NCBI RefSeq assembly: GCF_023898315.1
Contig: NC_064616.1
Location: 708,255,389-708,319,388 of the forward strand
Reading direction: 5' to 3'
Source of the DNA: Schistocerca nitens
Lineage: Eukaryota; Arthropoda; Insecta; Orthoptera; Acrididae
DNA: 64,000 nt
In this document: one piece after another, positions 34,394-44,914 of the stretch
Layout: each line of letters starts with the position of its first letter
Position numbering within the stretch: position 1 is the stretch's first letter
Made by a program: the position numbers and the translations under genes
Notes under the pieces: model-generated
What the model was told of the DNA's origin: nothing
Database searches by the model: none
Seen by the model: only the letters and a program-made list of their open reading frames with translations

Positions 34394-35797
34394 CACTACT
34401 GGCCATTAAAATTACTACACCACAAAGATGACATGCTACAGACACGAAATTTAACCGACAGGAAGAAGATGCTGTGATATGCAAATGATTAGCTTTTCAG
34501 AGCATTCAGACAAGGTTGGCGCCGGTGGCGACACCTACAACGTGCTGATATGACGAAAGTTTCCAACCGATTTCTCATACACAAACAGCAGTTGACCGGC
34601 GTTGCCTGGTGAAACGTTGTTTTGATGCGCCGTGTAAGGAGGAGAAATGCGTACCATCACGTTTCTGACTTTGAGAAAGTTTGGATTGTAGCCTATCACG
34701 ATTGAGGCTTATCGTATCGTGACATTGCTGCTCGCGTTGGTAGAGATCCAATGACTGTTAGCAGAATATGGAATCGTTGGGTTCAGGAGGGTAATAAGGA
34801 AGGCCGTGCTCGATCCCAACGGCCTCGTATCACTAGCAGTCGGGATGACAGGCATCTTATCCGCATGGCTGTAACGGATCGTGCAGCCACGTCTCGATCC
34901 CTGAGTCAACAGATGGGGACGTTTGCAAGACAACAACCATCTGCACGAACAGTTCGACGACGTTTGCAGCAGCATGGACTATCAGCTCGGAGATCATGGC
35001 TGCGGTTACCCTTGACGCTGCATCACACACAGGAGCGCCTGCGATGGTGTACTCAACGACGAACCTGGGTGCACGAATGGGAAAGCGTCATTTTTTCGGA
35101 TGAATCCAGGTTCGGTTTACATCATTATGATGGTCGCATCCGTGTTTGGTGACATCGCAGTGAACGCACATTGGAAGCGTGTATTCGTCATCGCCATACT
35201 GGCGTATCACCCGGCGTGATGGTATGGGATGCCATTGGTTACACGTCTCGGTCACGTCTTGTTCGCATTGACGGCACTTTGAACAGTGGACGTTACATTT
35301 CAGATGTGTTACGACCTGTGGCTCTACCCTTCATTCGATCCCTGCAAAACCCTACATTTCAGCAGGATAATGCACGACCGCATGTGCAGGTCCTGTACGG
35401 GCCTTTCTGGATACAGAAAATGTTCGAATGCTGCCCTGGCCAGCACATTCTTCAGATCTCTCACCAACTGAAAACGTCTGGTCAATGGTAGCCGAGCAAC
35501 TGGCTCGTCACAACGCCAGTCACTACTCTTGATGAACTGTGGTATCGTGTTGAAGCTGCATGGGCAGCTGTACCTGTACACGCCATCCAAGCTCTGTTTG
35601 ACTCAATGACCAGGCGTATCAAGGCCGTTATTACGGCCAGAGGTGGTTGGTCTTGGTACTGATTTCTCATGACCTATGCACCCAAATTGCGTGAAAATGT
35701 AATCACATGTCAGTTCTAGTATAATATATTTGTCCAATGAATACCCGTTTATCACCTGCATTTCTTCTTGGTGTAGCAATTTTAATGGCCAGTAGTG
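34394..35797 (+). mobile_element. Tc1-like transposon, both ends intact, TA duplication
   Basis: The ends CACTACTGGCCATTAAAATT and the reversed right end CACTACTGGCCATTAAAATT are identical over 20 bases. They continue with one mismatch to CTACACCA. TA is duplicated at 34392-34393 and 35798-35799. The length is 1404 bp. It lies inside the Gypsy-like element and is therefore younger. The transposase is broken, but the inverted ends could still be mobilised by an active relative. Confidence 0.9.
34645..35660 (+). pseudogene. Tc1-like DD34E transposase, near full length
   Basis: The N-terminal helix-turn-helix reads IAARVGRDPMTVSRIWNRWV. A second follows in QQPSARTVRRRLQQHGL. The catalytic domain shows FSDESRFGLH (first Asp), GVMVWDAIGY, FQQDNARPHV (second Asp) and, in another frame, LSPTENVWSM (Glu). 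The C-terminus is MTRRIKAVITARGG. In-frame stops near 34706 (HD*GLSYR) and 35150 (RVW*) and at least two frameshifts inactivate it. All three catalytic residues remain visible. Confidence 0.88.
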
Positions 35798-35839
35798 TAG
35801 ATAACAGACCGCCACAGACAAAAATCCTCCATGGACAAC

Positions 35840-36160
35840 AGTCACTAAGATTGTAAGTATCTCTTCGACGTTACCATCGATGGCCAACCAGTCCAGGCGC
35901 TAGTAGCCTCAAGAGTCTCTTTTTCTGTAATGTCGGAAGCTTATCGCCGCCTGCTAAAGAAGACTACGTTCCGTTATACAAGAGCGATTGTGCTGAAAGT
36001 CCCAAACGAGAGGTATGTCGATGCGACAGGAACATGCATTACAAGAATAACTATCAATGAGAGAACACAGTCCTTCTAGCTCGTCATTTTAACAGAATGT
36101 AGTTATGATGTTATTCTCGGATGAGATCTACTTGCAGGCATCACAAGGAGTCACAGACCG
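35840..36160 (+). pseudogene. Gypsy-like aspartic protease remnant
   Basis: The reading VTIDGQPVQALVASRVSFSV with MSEAYRRLL fits a retropepsin. The expected D-T-G active site is replaced by A-S-R, so the enzyme is dead. The later ECSYDVILG resembles the second protease hallmark. A stop lies between them. Confidence 0.65.
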
Positions 36161-36599
36161 TGGAAGAGCTCCAAATTGGTGAAGCTGTTCGAACAAGCAC
36201 ATATAACGAAATTGCTCTGGGCGGCTGTTTGCCGATGTAGACGCCGAGTTGAAATTTCAAACTTTTATCGACTGAAAAAAGCTACACAGGATCACAAAAG
36301 AAATCTACATGCCAGTGATGATCATTAGCACTGTATGTGGTGAAGGAGAACTTTGTGCCATTAATTTTCACAAACAGCCACAACTCATCACTAAAAATAT
36401 GTGCGTAGGGACAGACGAATCAGTCCAGGGAAGGCAGCTGTGTCATCAACAATGAATCATGCTCTGCTGCCTCTCCTAGCAACACGGGGGAAGAAGCTAC
36501 TATCGAACAGCCAATAGGATCTGGTCTGACCAAGGAACAATATCCACGAGTGATAGCCATTCCGCACCCACTTTCGGATGTTTTCAATTCTGGAGTGGA

Positions 36600-37420
36600 G
36601 AAAAGACAGATCAAAAGTTACTCTATCAACACCGTTGATCATCCATCAATTAGCCCGCGCTCATATAGTGTTTCTAGCTGAACGACAGGTAATCCAGGAG
36701 GAAGTGGATAAGATGCTGCAAGGTGACATCACTGAACATTCAGAGAGTCCTTGGTCCTTTCCTGTGGCCCTTGTGAAGAAGGACGTCACGTGAAATTACT
36801 GTCAGCTACCAGTGACTGAACAAAATCACAAAGAAAGATCTCTACTCATTACTGTCCAACGATGACATGCTAGAATGCTTGAAAGGAGTAAAGTACGCCT
36901 CATCTATGGGCATGCAGACAGACTACTGGCAAACTGAGGTTGATGAGGCTGACCGGGAAAATACTATCTTCGTATCTCCTAATGACCTCTATGAGTTCTA
37001 AGTTACGCCGTTTGGACGCTCCAGCCACCTTTGAGCATATGATGAACAACCTGCTTCTTCAGCTTGTAGTTTTCTTGAAGACATCTGAAGAGCACCTAAG
37101 TCGACTGATAATCATGTTAAAGACTTCTGCCTGAATCCTGAAAAGTGTCTCTTTGCCACCCCAGAAATAAATGTCTTTGGACTCCTAATGAACAATAATG
37201 GAGTCTGTCCCATCCGACAGAAGATAAGAACAGTCACAGATTTTCCTACTCCTCAGCACATTCGTGACGTGAAAATTTTTCTCGGAATCTGCTCGTACTA
37301 CCGCCTCTCCACAATGGTCTTATACACAAAGGCATGTCCCTTGCGAGAACTACTGCAAGGTGTCACCCAATGTCCCTGGAACGAGGCGCAATAGAGATCT
37401 TTCCTTTTATTTTAGGAGAC
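36600..37420 (+). pseudogene. Gypsy-like reverse transcriptase remnant
   Basis: Fragments in several frames read GDITEHSESPWSFPVALVKK, then EEHLSRLIIMLK, LNPEKCLFATPEINVFGLLM and TVTDFPTPQHIRDVKIFLGI. The segment that should carry the catalytic Y-x-D-D just before the EEHLSRL motif appears to be deleted. Stops are frequent. Confidence 0.75.
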
Positions 37421-37424
37421 GCTA

Positions 37425-37676
37425 ATGTCTGCTACAGTTCTAGCATTGTATGATGAGAATGTCGAGACAGAACATCACACTGACGCTAGCGGTTTTGAGA
37501 TAGGAGCAGTACTAGTACAAATTCAGGAAGGTGCTAAAAAAGTGACAACTTATGTTTCCAGAGTACTCTACAAGTCTGAAATGAACTATTCTACAACGGA
37601 GAAAGAGTGCCTTGCAGTTGGTTGGGACATCAATAAGTTATGGCTGTATTTTTATGTCAACCATTCACTGTTGTGA
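37425..37676 (+). pseudogene. Gypsy-like RNase H remnant
   Basis: One open frame of 83 codons reads ETEHHTDASGFEIGAVLVQI, KKVTTYVSRVLYKSEMNYST and TEKECLAVGWDINKLW. It keeps the first catalytic Asp and the Glu region. The frame ends in a stop soon after. The enzyme would degrade RNA in RNA-DNA hybrids during reverse transcription. Confidence 0.8.
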
Positions 37677-37799
37677 CAGACTGCACTCTCTATGAGAGTG
37701 AGGATACAGCGGCTCAACTAGCAAGGTGAGCACTGAGGCTTCACGTGTAGAATGTCACAATAGTATAGTACTTCCACGACACTCTAACATCCAATCACA

Positions 37800-38345
37800 T
37801 GCAATACATGAAGGTTCTAGCAGAACCGGATGTAGGTATCACTGGACAGGTCCCTACCGATCTGTTAGACACTGTGTGGGTCACTGTAAGGAAAGCTAAC
37901 GACGGAAGTACATGCTGTAGATACCAATCGCGCCTGCAGTGGCGCCATTCCGTCGGATTGGAATCGACCTCTTTGGGAGGTTCCCAAAGACGATAAATGG
38001 AAATCGATGGATAAGTCTGTACTGACTACCTCAGTCGCTATCCTGTCACCAAAACTGTGCCAACTGCCAAAGCTCCAGTTCCCTATAGAAGACATCATTT
38101 TGGAGTATGGAGTACACCATGTGATGATCCCTGATCTTGAAATTGCTTTCCAGTCGAGACTAGTATCAGAGATACTTTCACGTCACATCCACAGGATGAC
38201 AACTGCCTACCAACCGCAGACAAACGTCCTCACAGAACGTTTTAGTAACACGTTGACAGGTATGCTCTCAATGCATGTTGATGACGAACAGAGAGATTGG
38301 GATACAATACTGCCTGGCGAGACATTCACATAAAACACAACGCAG
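37800..38345 (+). pseudogene. Gypsy-like integrase core remnant
   Basis: Fragments read CTDYLSRYPVTKTVPTAKAP (first Asp region), then FQSRLVSEILSRHIHRMTTA and YQPQTNVLTERFSNTL (Glu region), and DDEQRDWDTILP. The second Asp region reads HHVMIPDLEIAFQS where a D is usual after S. Several frameshifts are present. Confidence 0.78.
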
Positions 38346-38815
38346 TAAGAGAGTACATGCTTGACACCGTTATTTCAGCTCCACGGCCACAAGTCCGAAA
38401 TGACAATGAATACACCGTTCCCGTTTCAATTGGAGGATATTCAGGATGAGTATGTGAAACACCTCATGTCCAGACCCGAAGTAGCAAGGCAGGTCGGTCG
38501 CATCGTATCGTATACTTTACCACTTGTCGAAAATCTAATGTGAGGTCTGGGATTATGATCCTTCATTAAGAAAAAAAAGTGCTGAGACGTCTTCCATATC
38601 CTGCGTATGAAGCCCTACTACAATCCACAGGCACAGATCAGTGATGGGTGGTTCGAGGAAACTGAAGACCTACTCGATGATCGCGAAGCTACGTCTGGAG
38701 GGACTCACTTCAATGCTCTTGATAGTGAAGAAGATTCACCAGTGCCGCCAAACAGAGCAATATTAACAAGATCTAGATCCAAAGATCCAGGGTGCTTTTG
38801 TCAGCTCCAATGAGA
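38346..38815 (+). pseudogene. Integrase C-terminal region remnant
   Basis: The readings FPFQLEDIQDEYVKHLMSRP and MKPYYNPQAQISDG match the C-terminal end of this Gypsy-type pol. The frame then runs to a stop at 38811-38813, followed by the purine tract and LTR. Confidence 0.6.
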
Positions 38816-38860
38816 ACTTTTGAAATCAGTGGGTCGCTGTTTCGCCAGAAGGGGGAGCAA

Positions 38861-39138
38861 TGTCGACAGCTGTGAAACATCCAGTGTGGCATACTGTTTT
38901 GTCGCCTGCAGATATTTAGTATTTACATTCCTGGACGGTTCTTGAAATATATTACATTTGTAATTTTTGTATATTCTGGAACATTCTATGTTTGTGTAAA
39001 TATCAACATTCTGCCAATATTCGATGTTTGTATAACCAGCTTCACACTCTGTCAAGGAGGTCAGTTCTGTTCTGGCTATACGTTGGTGTCAGTAATAAAC
39101 GTGCTTTAAATTCGAAGTGCTGTACTTAACTGACGACA
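38861..39138 (+). repeat. Probable 3' LTR of the Gypsy-like element
   Basis: It starts TGTCGACAGC directly after the purine-rich AGGGGGAGCAA. It contains AATAAA at 39094-39099, and a candidate end is GACGACA near 39138. No matching 5' LTR or 5-bp duplication was found, so the right boundary is a guess. Confidence 0.5.
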
Positions 39139-39447
39139 CGGCCTTCGGATTTGGACTTTATTCTGGTTTCTATGTGAAAATATCTCTTTTATCCACACTG
39201 CCATTTGCTTCCAATGAACAAAATTTTTGTGCTACAGCTCAGTATGAATCGTTTCCTGTTTTTAAACAAAGATATATTTCTACAAATACCATCGTCAAAG
39301 AAAAAATTGTGAGGGCAACCAACTCTGACTCGCACATCTTTTACATACACTGCAGTTGTTGGCAATCTGACTGTTAGCTCCTTTGCCAATCGTGACGTCA
39401 ATTGCATTTCAGCGTCTAACGTAGCGTGTACGTTGGGAAACAGATGC
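39139..39447. other. No gene recognised
   Basis: This is a spacer between the LTR and the next SINE duplication. The open frames on both strands have no recognisable motif. Confidence 0.35.
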
Positions 39448-39461
39448 TCTTCTCTTGAAAA

Positions 39462-39610
39462 AATGTTCAAATGTGTGTGAAATCTTATGGGACTTAACTG
39501 CTAAGGTCATCAGTCCCTAAGCTTACACACTACTTAACCTAAATTATCCTAAGGACAAACACACACACCCATGCCCGAGGGAGGACTCGAACCTCCCCCG
39601 GGACCAGCCG
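39462..39610 (-). mobile_element. SINE A2, 5'-shortened
   Basis: The reverse copy runs from ATGTTCAAATGTGTGTGAAA to CTCGAACCTCCCCCGGGACC. A perfect 14-bp duplication, TCTTCTCTTGAAAA, lies at 39448-39461 and 39611-39624. Part of the tRNA head is missing. Confidence 0.9.
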
Positions 39611-39624
39611 TCTTCTCTTGAAAA

Positions 39625-41724
39625 TTTACACTTTAACTGTAGACAAATACCGTCTGTAATAGGAAGATTATCACACCTAGAGAAGTAATGTCTATGTGAG
39701 CTGTCTCACACAAAAAAATTGAAGCTTACTACTTTTCAGTACCCAGCTTCTGCACTCGAATTCGCTAATACATGCTTTTGTGGTGGCACATGATTCGGAA
39801 GTACGCAGTATGAATCGAGGGAGCGGATAAAAGCTTGAATGAGAGAGGTGATGATTTGTTGATTTTCAGGCTTTACGCAAATTTCACGGGTTCATTTCCT
39901 GACGTTTCTGCAGTCTCTCATAGTGAGGGAATGTAATTGTGATGTTGATGACGGTACGTCCGTCGTGTGGGAATGTTAAACTCTCTCGGTGGTATTCTGG
40001 AGTATAGGCTGTGTGCTCTTACTGCGTTCCTCCTTCTCCATTCTATTTGTATAACAAATGTGAAACTGGTCAGATATTTTTTGGAATGATTTGTCTAAAA
40101 GTTAAAAATGAAACAGATTTGAGAAGCTGTTGACGCGCTTTTGAATGATGGTCGAAATAATCTAAAGCAGCTGAGATGCTCGTACGTTAGTGAGGCAAAG
40201 AGATCACTGAGTAAAATTCCTATAGGCAAGGTATTCTCTAGTACTGTCAAAATTTTAAGATTTTAAGTTTAACATAGAACTTTAAATTCTCAATCGGCAT
40301 CTCATTTGCTGCACATGATTTCGAGCATCATTTAGAGATGTGTCAAATGTTTCTCTATTCTGTTTTGTTTCATACTTTTACATAAATCATTTCACAAAAC
40401 ATATGACCGTTTTTTCTTTGTTTTTTTTCAGGGACTGTTCAGAAAGTACAAAATATAACAGATTTAAATAACTATTGGTATTCTATTATTATGAAGAGTA
40501 TATAGACCAAGAGGAAGTAGAGAAGTTTAAATCATGGTGTGATTTGACATTTTTAACACTTCATTCACATAGCTGGCAGAAATGTGAAATAATTCAGTTT
40601 TCACTAATTACTTTTATCATTAACTACCCTGATTAGTTTTAAGCAATTAAACTTTTTTGTCAATTACTTTGATTACTTTAAAACAACCTGTTTTTGCAAA
40701 GCTAGATCTCACTCTGGTCGATTTGATACCCCATTTGTTCATTTCCCGCTATTCGTTTCGTTCTGAAACCTGGAACATGAAAGGCGTCAGAGTGAAAACC
40801 GCTAGAATGTCAAGCAATAAACACTGAGCCACAAGGAAGTAAGCCATTGAAGTAACACTACAATTTTTTTCCTTGTGCATTTTACAGAATGTGACTCGGA
40901 TTATACTATGAATCAATTGGTAGAAAAATCAACTGGTAGGAAAAAAAAACATATCAAATAAGGAACTTGATGTCTCTTTGTTCAAGAAATCGAAGTTATT
41001 GTAACCATGTAGGTGGTCTTCAAACATATAGTCCAATTAATTTCGAAATTCAACATCATTAAGTGTTCTGTGAAACATCGGATAATTTATTTCTTTGAAA
41101 CTAACATGGAGGTGAGTCATTTCGATTCTGTTAATGTTCTCGGTCATCCCGGTTCATATGTGATGTGGTTTCGGCCTCCGTAGTTTGACCTCATCGTAGC
41201 TGCCTTGCAATGCGGCACTCACGGGCCCAAGTTCCGCTTCGGGCATGGATGTGGTATTGAAATGTGCTGTTACTCTGCCTGTCATTGGTGGATGGACAAT
41301 CAGATAATAGGAAGAGGAACATATGTTTTCTCAGTGCGGTCCTATGTAGTGAAAGTAGTCATATACTCCGAGAGTGAGTATAGCGGAGCAGAAGCAGGAA
41401 TCGTGCACTGCATCTCATGGCAATGTCTTAGTGGAGGTTTTTTGTCACGCCTTCCTCCGGCCTGTTATGAAGTATCAAGTGTGTATCTGTATGCTGTGCT
41501 TATATAACGTAGTGTAAGGTTGCTTTCTTAAGGTTAAAGAGAAGGCAGAGGGCGAAACTTTTTGCGAGCACATAGCCTACTCTTCGCGAGTTAGACCAAG
41601 GGAGGCGCCTAGCTTGTATCCCCATCAGACGGACGAATCATTAACAGTGGCACATACCCTCACTTCATGAGACACTGCGGAGATGTTTGGAAATTTATCC
41701 ACGATACTAAAGTAAAGGGTGGTT
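39625..41724. other. No gene recognised
   Basis: This is 2.1 kb of AT-rich DNA. A CTTCGGGCATGGATGTGG stretch at 41236 faintly recalls a SINE A head-body junction, but too little is left to call. No coding domain was identified. Confidence 0.4.
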
Positions 41725-41881
41725 ACCAGGAACTTTATGTCACCACTCCTTCACCTGCCTGCCAAATACTGACATTGAAAATTTTCCGGTACCAGGGTTC
41801 GAACCGACTTACCTTCGAGTTGAGTGCCAACTCACAGTCGTGCGTTAGCGACCTCGGCTACTCAGACGTCCTAGAGACGAA
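41725..41881 (-). mobile_element. tRNA-derived SINE of a fourth type
   Basis: Reversed, the head reads TGAGTAGCCGAGGTCGCTAA (A-box-like) and GGTTCGAACCC (B-box). The body continues CAATGTCAGTATTTGGCAGG. The arrangement is that of a tRNA-headed SINE distinct from SINE A, B and C. No target duplication was found, so the ends are approximate. Confidence 0.5.
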
Positions 41882-42404
41882 ATTAAATTTAGAACTGCAC
41901 ATGTTTTGATTAAAATCAACTAAGAATATTTGACTTTCTTCCCCTCAATTCGCCTACAGTCTTAATATCCTGTCTTTCAGGACTACGGCACGGCGTTTAA
42001 CCCTCAATTATCCGAACTGTTACGTTTGTCTTCCAGGAGTACAAACTGTGTTGTGTGATTCACTTTATGATTCATCTGCTCACACGACATTTTTGTTATA
42101 AGTTGAGCGTGTGCTACTGCAGCTGTCGTGATCACAAAGCGGAAGAATCTCAGACGGAGTATAAAGACCCAGTTCGAGACCGAAGACGAGGTGGAACCGA
42201 GTAGTCCAGAAGTCGACGAAAACACAAAAAGAAAAGTGTCGTAGGAGAGACATTCACGATGGTAATACACGGAGGACAAGTGACCTACAAGCAAAGAGAT
42301 TGCAAAGGGTGATTTAAAGAGAATTCCAGATGATGCTATAACGTAGCAAATAAAATCCGGAGTCAGGCGTGACAGCGACTATAGAAAACACAAACAAGCA
42401 CCAG
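41882..42404. other. No gene recognised
   Basis: A serine-rich minus-strand frame (42004-42294) shows no family features. Nothing else was recognised. Confidence 0.35.
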
Positions 42405-42415
42405 ATTGATGGATC

Positions 42416-42596
42416 AAATGGCTCTGAGCACTATGGGACTCAACTGCTGAGGTCATAAGTCCCCTAGAACTTAGAACTACTTAAACCTAACGACATCACA
42501 CACATCCATGCCCGAGGCAGGATTCGAACCCGGGACCGTAGCGGTCACGCGGTTCCGGACTGTAGCGCCTAGAACCGCTTGGCTACTACGGCCGGC
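42416..42596 (-). mobile_element. SINE A, small body deletion
   Basis: The reverse copy lacks the CTAACCTAAGGA segment. The duplication ATTGATGGATC lies at 42405-42415 and 42597-42607. Confidence 0.9.
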
Positions 42597-42626
42597 ATTG
42601 ATGGATCGCCTACCGTGCAGACAGAC

Positions 42627-43116
42627 TGTTGTGGATTGGCAAGAGGGCCAACCCACTAATGTAATAGGAAGCCGAAAGGCACGCGTTTTAGCTCACGCAG
42701 GCTGGCGTGAGGTCTGGAACATGACAAGGAAGTTAGACTAGAAAAAAAGAATGTAGCTGGTGGAATACTTAACTTTAATCCATTAATGTTGAACGTAGCT
42801 CTTGTCTGTACATTGTTTACAATATCAATAGCAACTGATAATGGCGCCTTGCTAGGTCGTAACAAATGACGTAGCTGAAGGCTATGCTAACTATCGTCTC
42901 GGCAAATGAGAGCGTATTTTGTCAGTGAACCATCGCTAGCAAAGTCGGCTGTACAACTGGGGCGAGTGCTAGGAAGTCTCTCTAGACCTGCCGTGTGGCG
43001 GCGCTCGGTCTGCAATCACTGATAGTGGCGACACGCGGGTCCGACGTATATTAATGGACCGCGGCCGATTTAAAGGCTACCACCTAGCAAGTGTGGTGTC
43101 TGGCGGTGACACCACA
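42627..43116 (-). mobile_element. Solo LTR, 490 bp
   Basis: This is a reverse copy of the LTR at 11.6 kb. It ends in GGTGACACCACA and starts TGTTGTGG. The 5-bp flanks CAGAC (42622-42626) and CAAAC (43117-43121) differ at one base. No internal retrotransposon sequence adjoins it. Confidence 0.82.
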
Positions 43117-43329
43117 CAAACAGTATCTGATCAAAAGTATCCGGACAGCTATTAGTGGACATTAATGTGGGGTGCATCCACCCTTCGCCTTTCTGACGGC
43201 TTGAACTCTGCTGGGAACACATTTCATGAGGTGCCCGTATGTGTGTGGAGGAATGGCAGCCCATTTTTCCTGAAAAATCGAAACTAGACAAGGTAGTGAT
43301 GTTGGACGCTGGGGTCTGGAGCAAAGTCG

Positions 43330-43850
43330 ACTTCTAACTCATCCCATAAATCCCATTAGTGTTCATGTTGGGGCACTGGGGAGGCCAGGCCATTTCAGAA
43401 ATGTTGTTGGCCACAACCATTCACCTCACAGATGCTGCTCTATGACAGGGTGAATTGTCATGTTGATACAAACAAACAACGTCGACGAACTATTCTTCTG
43501 CAGTAACCATTACACAGTACTTTAAAATATGTTCATAACCTTCCAAATTCGCTGTTGGTTAAGCATAATGAAAGAACTACACAGTAACAACGAAAAACGC
43601 CCCATACTGTAACAATACCTTCTTCCTAATTCACATGATGCAAGGTGACGTTGTTCAAGCAATCGCCAAACCCAAACCCTTCCACCGGATTGGCACAGGG
43701 TATAGCATGATCCATCACTCCAAATCACTCCTTTCCAGTCATCCACTGTCCAGCGGCATCGCTTAGTACTGACCACAGAATTGACTGTATTATGAGGCGC
43801 TGCTCGACTATTGTACCCCATTGTTTTTAACCTTCCACAAACACTCATTG
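43330..43850 (-). pseudogene. Tc1-like transposase remnant
   Basis: The minus strand reads RWTVDDWKGVIWSDGSCYTL, the first catalytic Asp region (usually W-S-D-E-S), followed by GGRVWVWR. Downstream frames contain WLWPTTFLKWPGLPSAPT, a weak match to the region before the catalytic Glu. It is frameshifted in several places. Confidence 0.65.
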
Positions 43851-44264
43851 TGTTAGCTGGACTCCAGGCAGAACTTTGGAACTTACTAATGATTCCTTCA
43901 GTTGATTTCTTACAACCACCCTCTGTTATTCTCGACGGCCCTGTCCGTCAGTACATGATGTATGCCTAGTCTTGTGTAGTTGTAGTTGTTCCCTCAGGTT
44001 TCTGTTTCAGAACCACATCACCAACGGTCGACTTGGGCATTTTAGAAGGGTTGAAATGCACCTAGCGGATTTGTTACTCAGAGACATCCAATGATTAGCC
44101 CACATTTTAAGTCACTGAGCTTTCCTGACGGACCCACTGTGATGTTACTGCTTCTCTACTAACAACACACACCAACAGTCACACTCATTTGGACAGGCCC
44201 TCTTCTGCCTGCCGTACTGCAGACTAAGCAGTCCGTACTGCACCTGCAGACCTGGCGTCTTCTG

Positions 44265-44820
44265 ACTTCGATTTAGTCCCGACGCGATGGATGGTTATCA
44301 GAGGAGTGTCACCCAAGGGATAATCATCAGAGACTGCCAGCACTACTCATGGCGGGTGGAACAGTCTCTCGGGATGTGCAGAGTGAACTGCAAGGCCCCA
44401 CATTTCACTGTTTGGAGATGCTGAGGTCCCACTTCGTCGACCAAGAATCAAGTGCATTACAGGTGCGCTGCAGGCAGCGGCAAAGCATGTCCTAGTGTCG
44501 TCGGCGTGTAGAGCCAATTGGATCCGCGCCACTTCCGTGACGTCGGCGATGTACAAGGATTAAAGCAGGGGGCTGAGCACAGATCCTTGCGGCATCCCAG
44601 CACGTAATGGTCAGGCTTTAGACACCCCATAGTAGCTCGTACGTGAAACGTCCTCTCGGCGTGATATGAATGGAGCAGGTGACAGTGCAACGTCAGGATC
44701 CCGAGCACAAAGTGTTTGCACACGAGACCGTCGTTCCACATGGAGATGAATGCTCTGGAGACGTCCAGGAGTATCGCCGAAAGTACTCACGACACACCTG
44801 TGACTAACAGCACAGTATAT
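44265..44820 (-). pseudogene. LINE reverse transcriptase fragment (jockey-like)
   Basis: The minus-strand pieces read RTFHVRATMGC, a GCRKDLCSAP piece over the usual P-Q-G-S-V-L-S-P site, then YIADVTEVARIQLALHADDT. The last contains the catalytic Asp pair in an H-A-D-D form. The fragment is short and broken by frameshifts. Confidence 0.6.
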
Positions 44821-44914
44821 CCTGCCTTATTTTATACTAGCGGATACGCCTCTCGTATCATCTAGTGCTCAGTTTCACATTGCATTCGGGTGTCCGGATA
44901 ATTTTGATTAGTTA

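Larger units (their letters stand above)
34080..39138 (+). mobile_element. Ty3/Gypsy-like LTR retrotransposon, degraded
   Basis: Coding remnants occur in the order gag zinc knuckle, protease, RT, RNase H, integrase. This is the Ty3/Gypsy order. A purine tract (AGAAGGGGGAGCAA) at 38848-38860 precedes a likely 3' LTR. A Tc1 transposon of 1.4 kb is inserted between gag and protease. A 5' LTR is not clear. A short stretch near 33910 (TTTAGTATTTAC, CTTCTTGAAA) faintly resembles the 3' LTR. Stops are frequent in all domains. Confidence 0.82.
43126..44912 (-). mobile_element. Tc1-like element with LINE fragment inside
   Basis: The left end after TA reads TCTGATCAAAAGTATCCGGA. The reversed right end reads ACTAATCAAAATTATCCGGA, again next to TA (44913-44914). 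The interior is a degraded Tc1-type transposase on the minus strand, with a LINE RT fragment at about 44265-44820. Confidence 0.7.

Noticed and set aside
41157..41262. Very decayed SINE A at 41.2 kb
   Set aside because: Only a CTTCGGGCATGGATGTGG stretch matches. There is too little to separate from chance.
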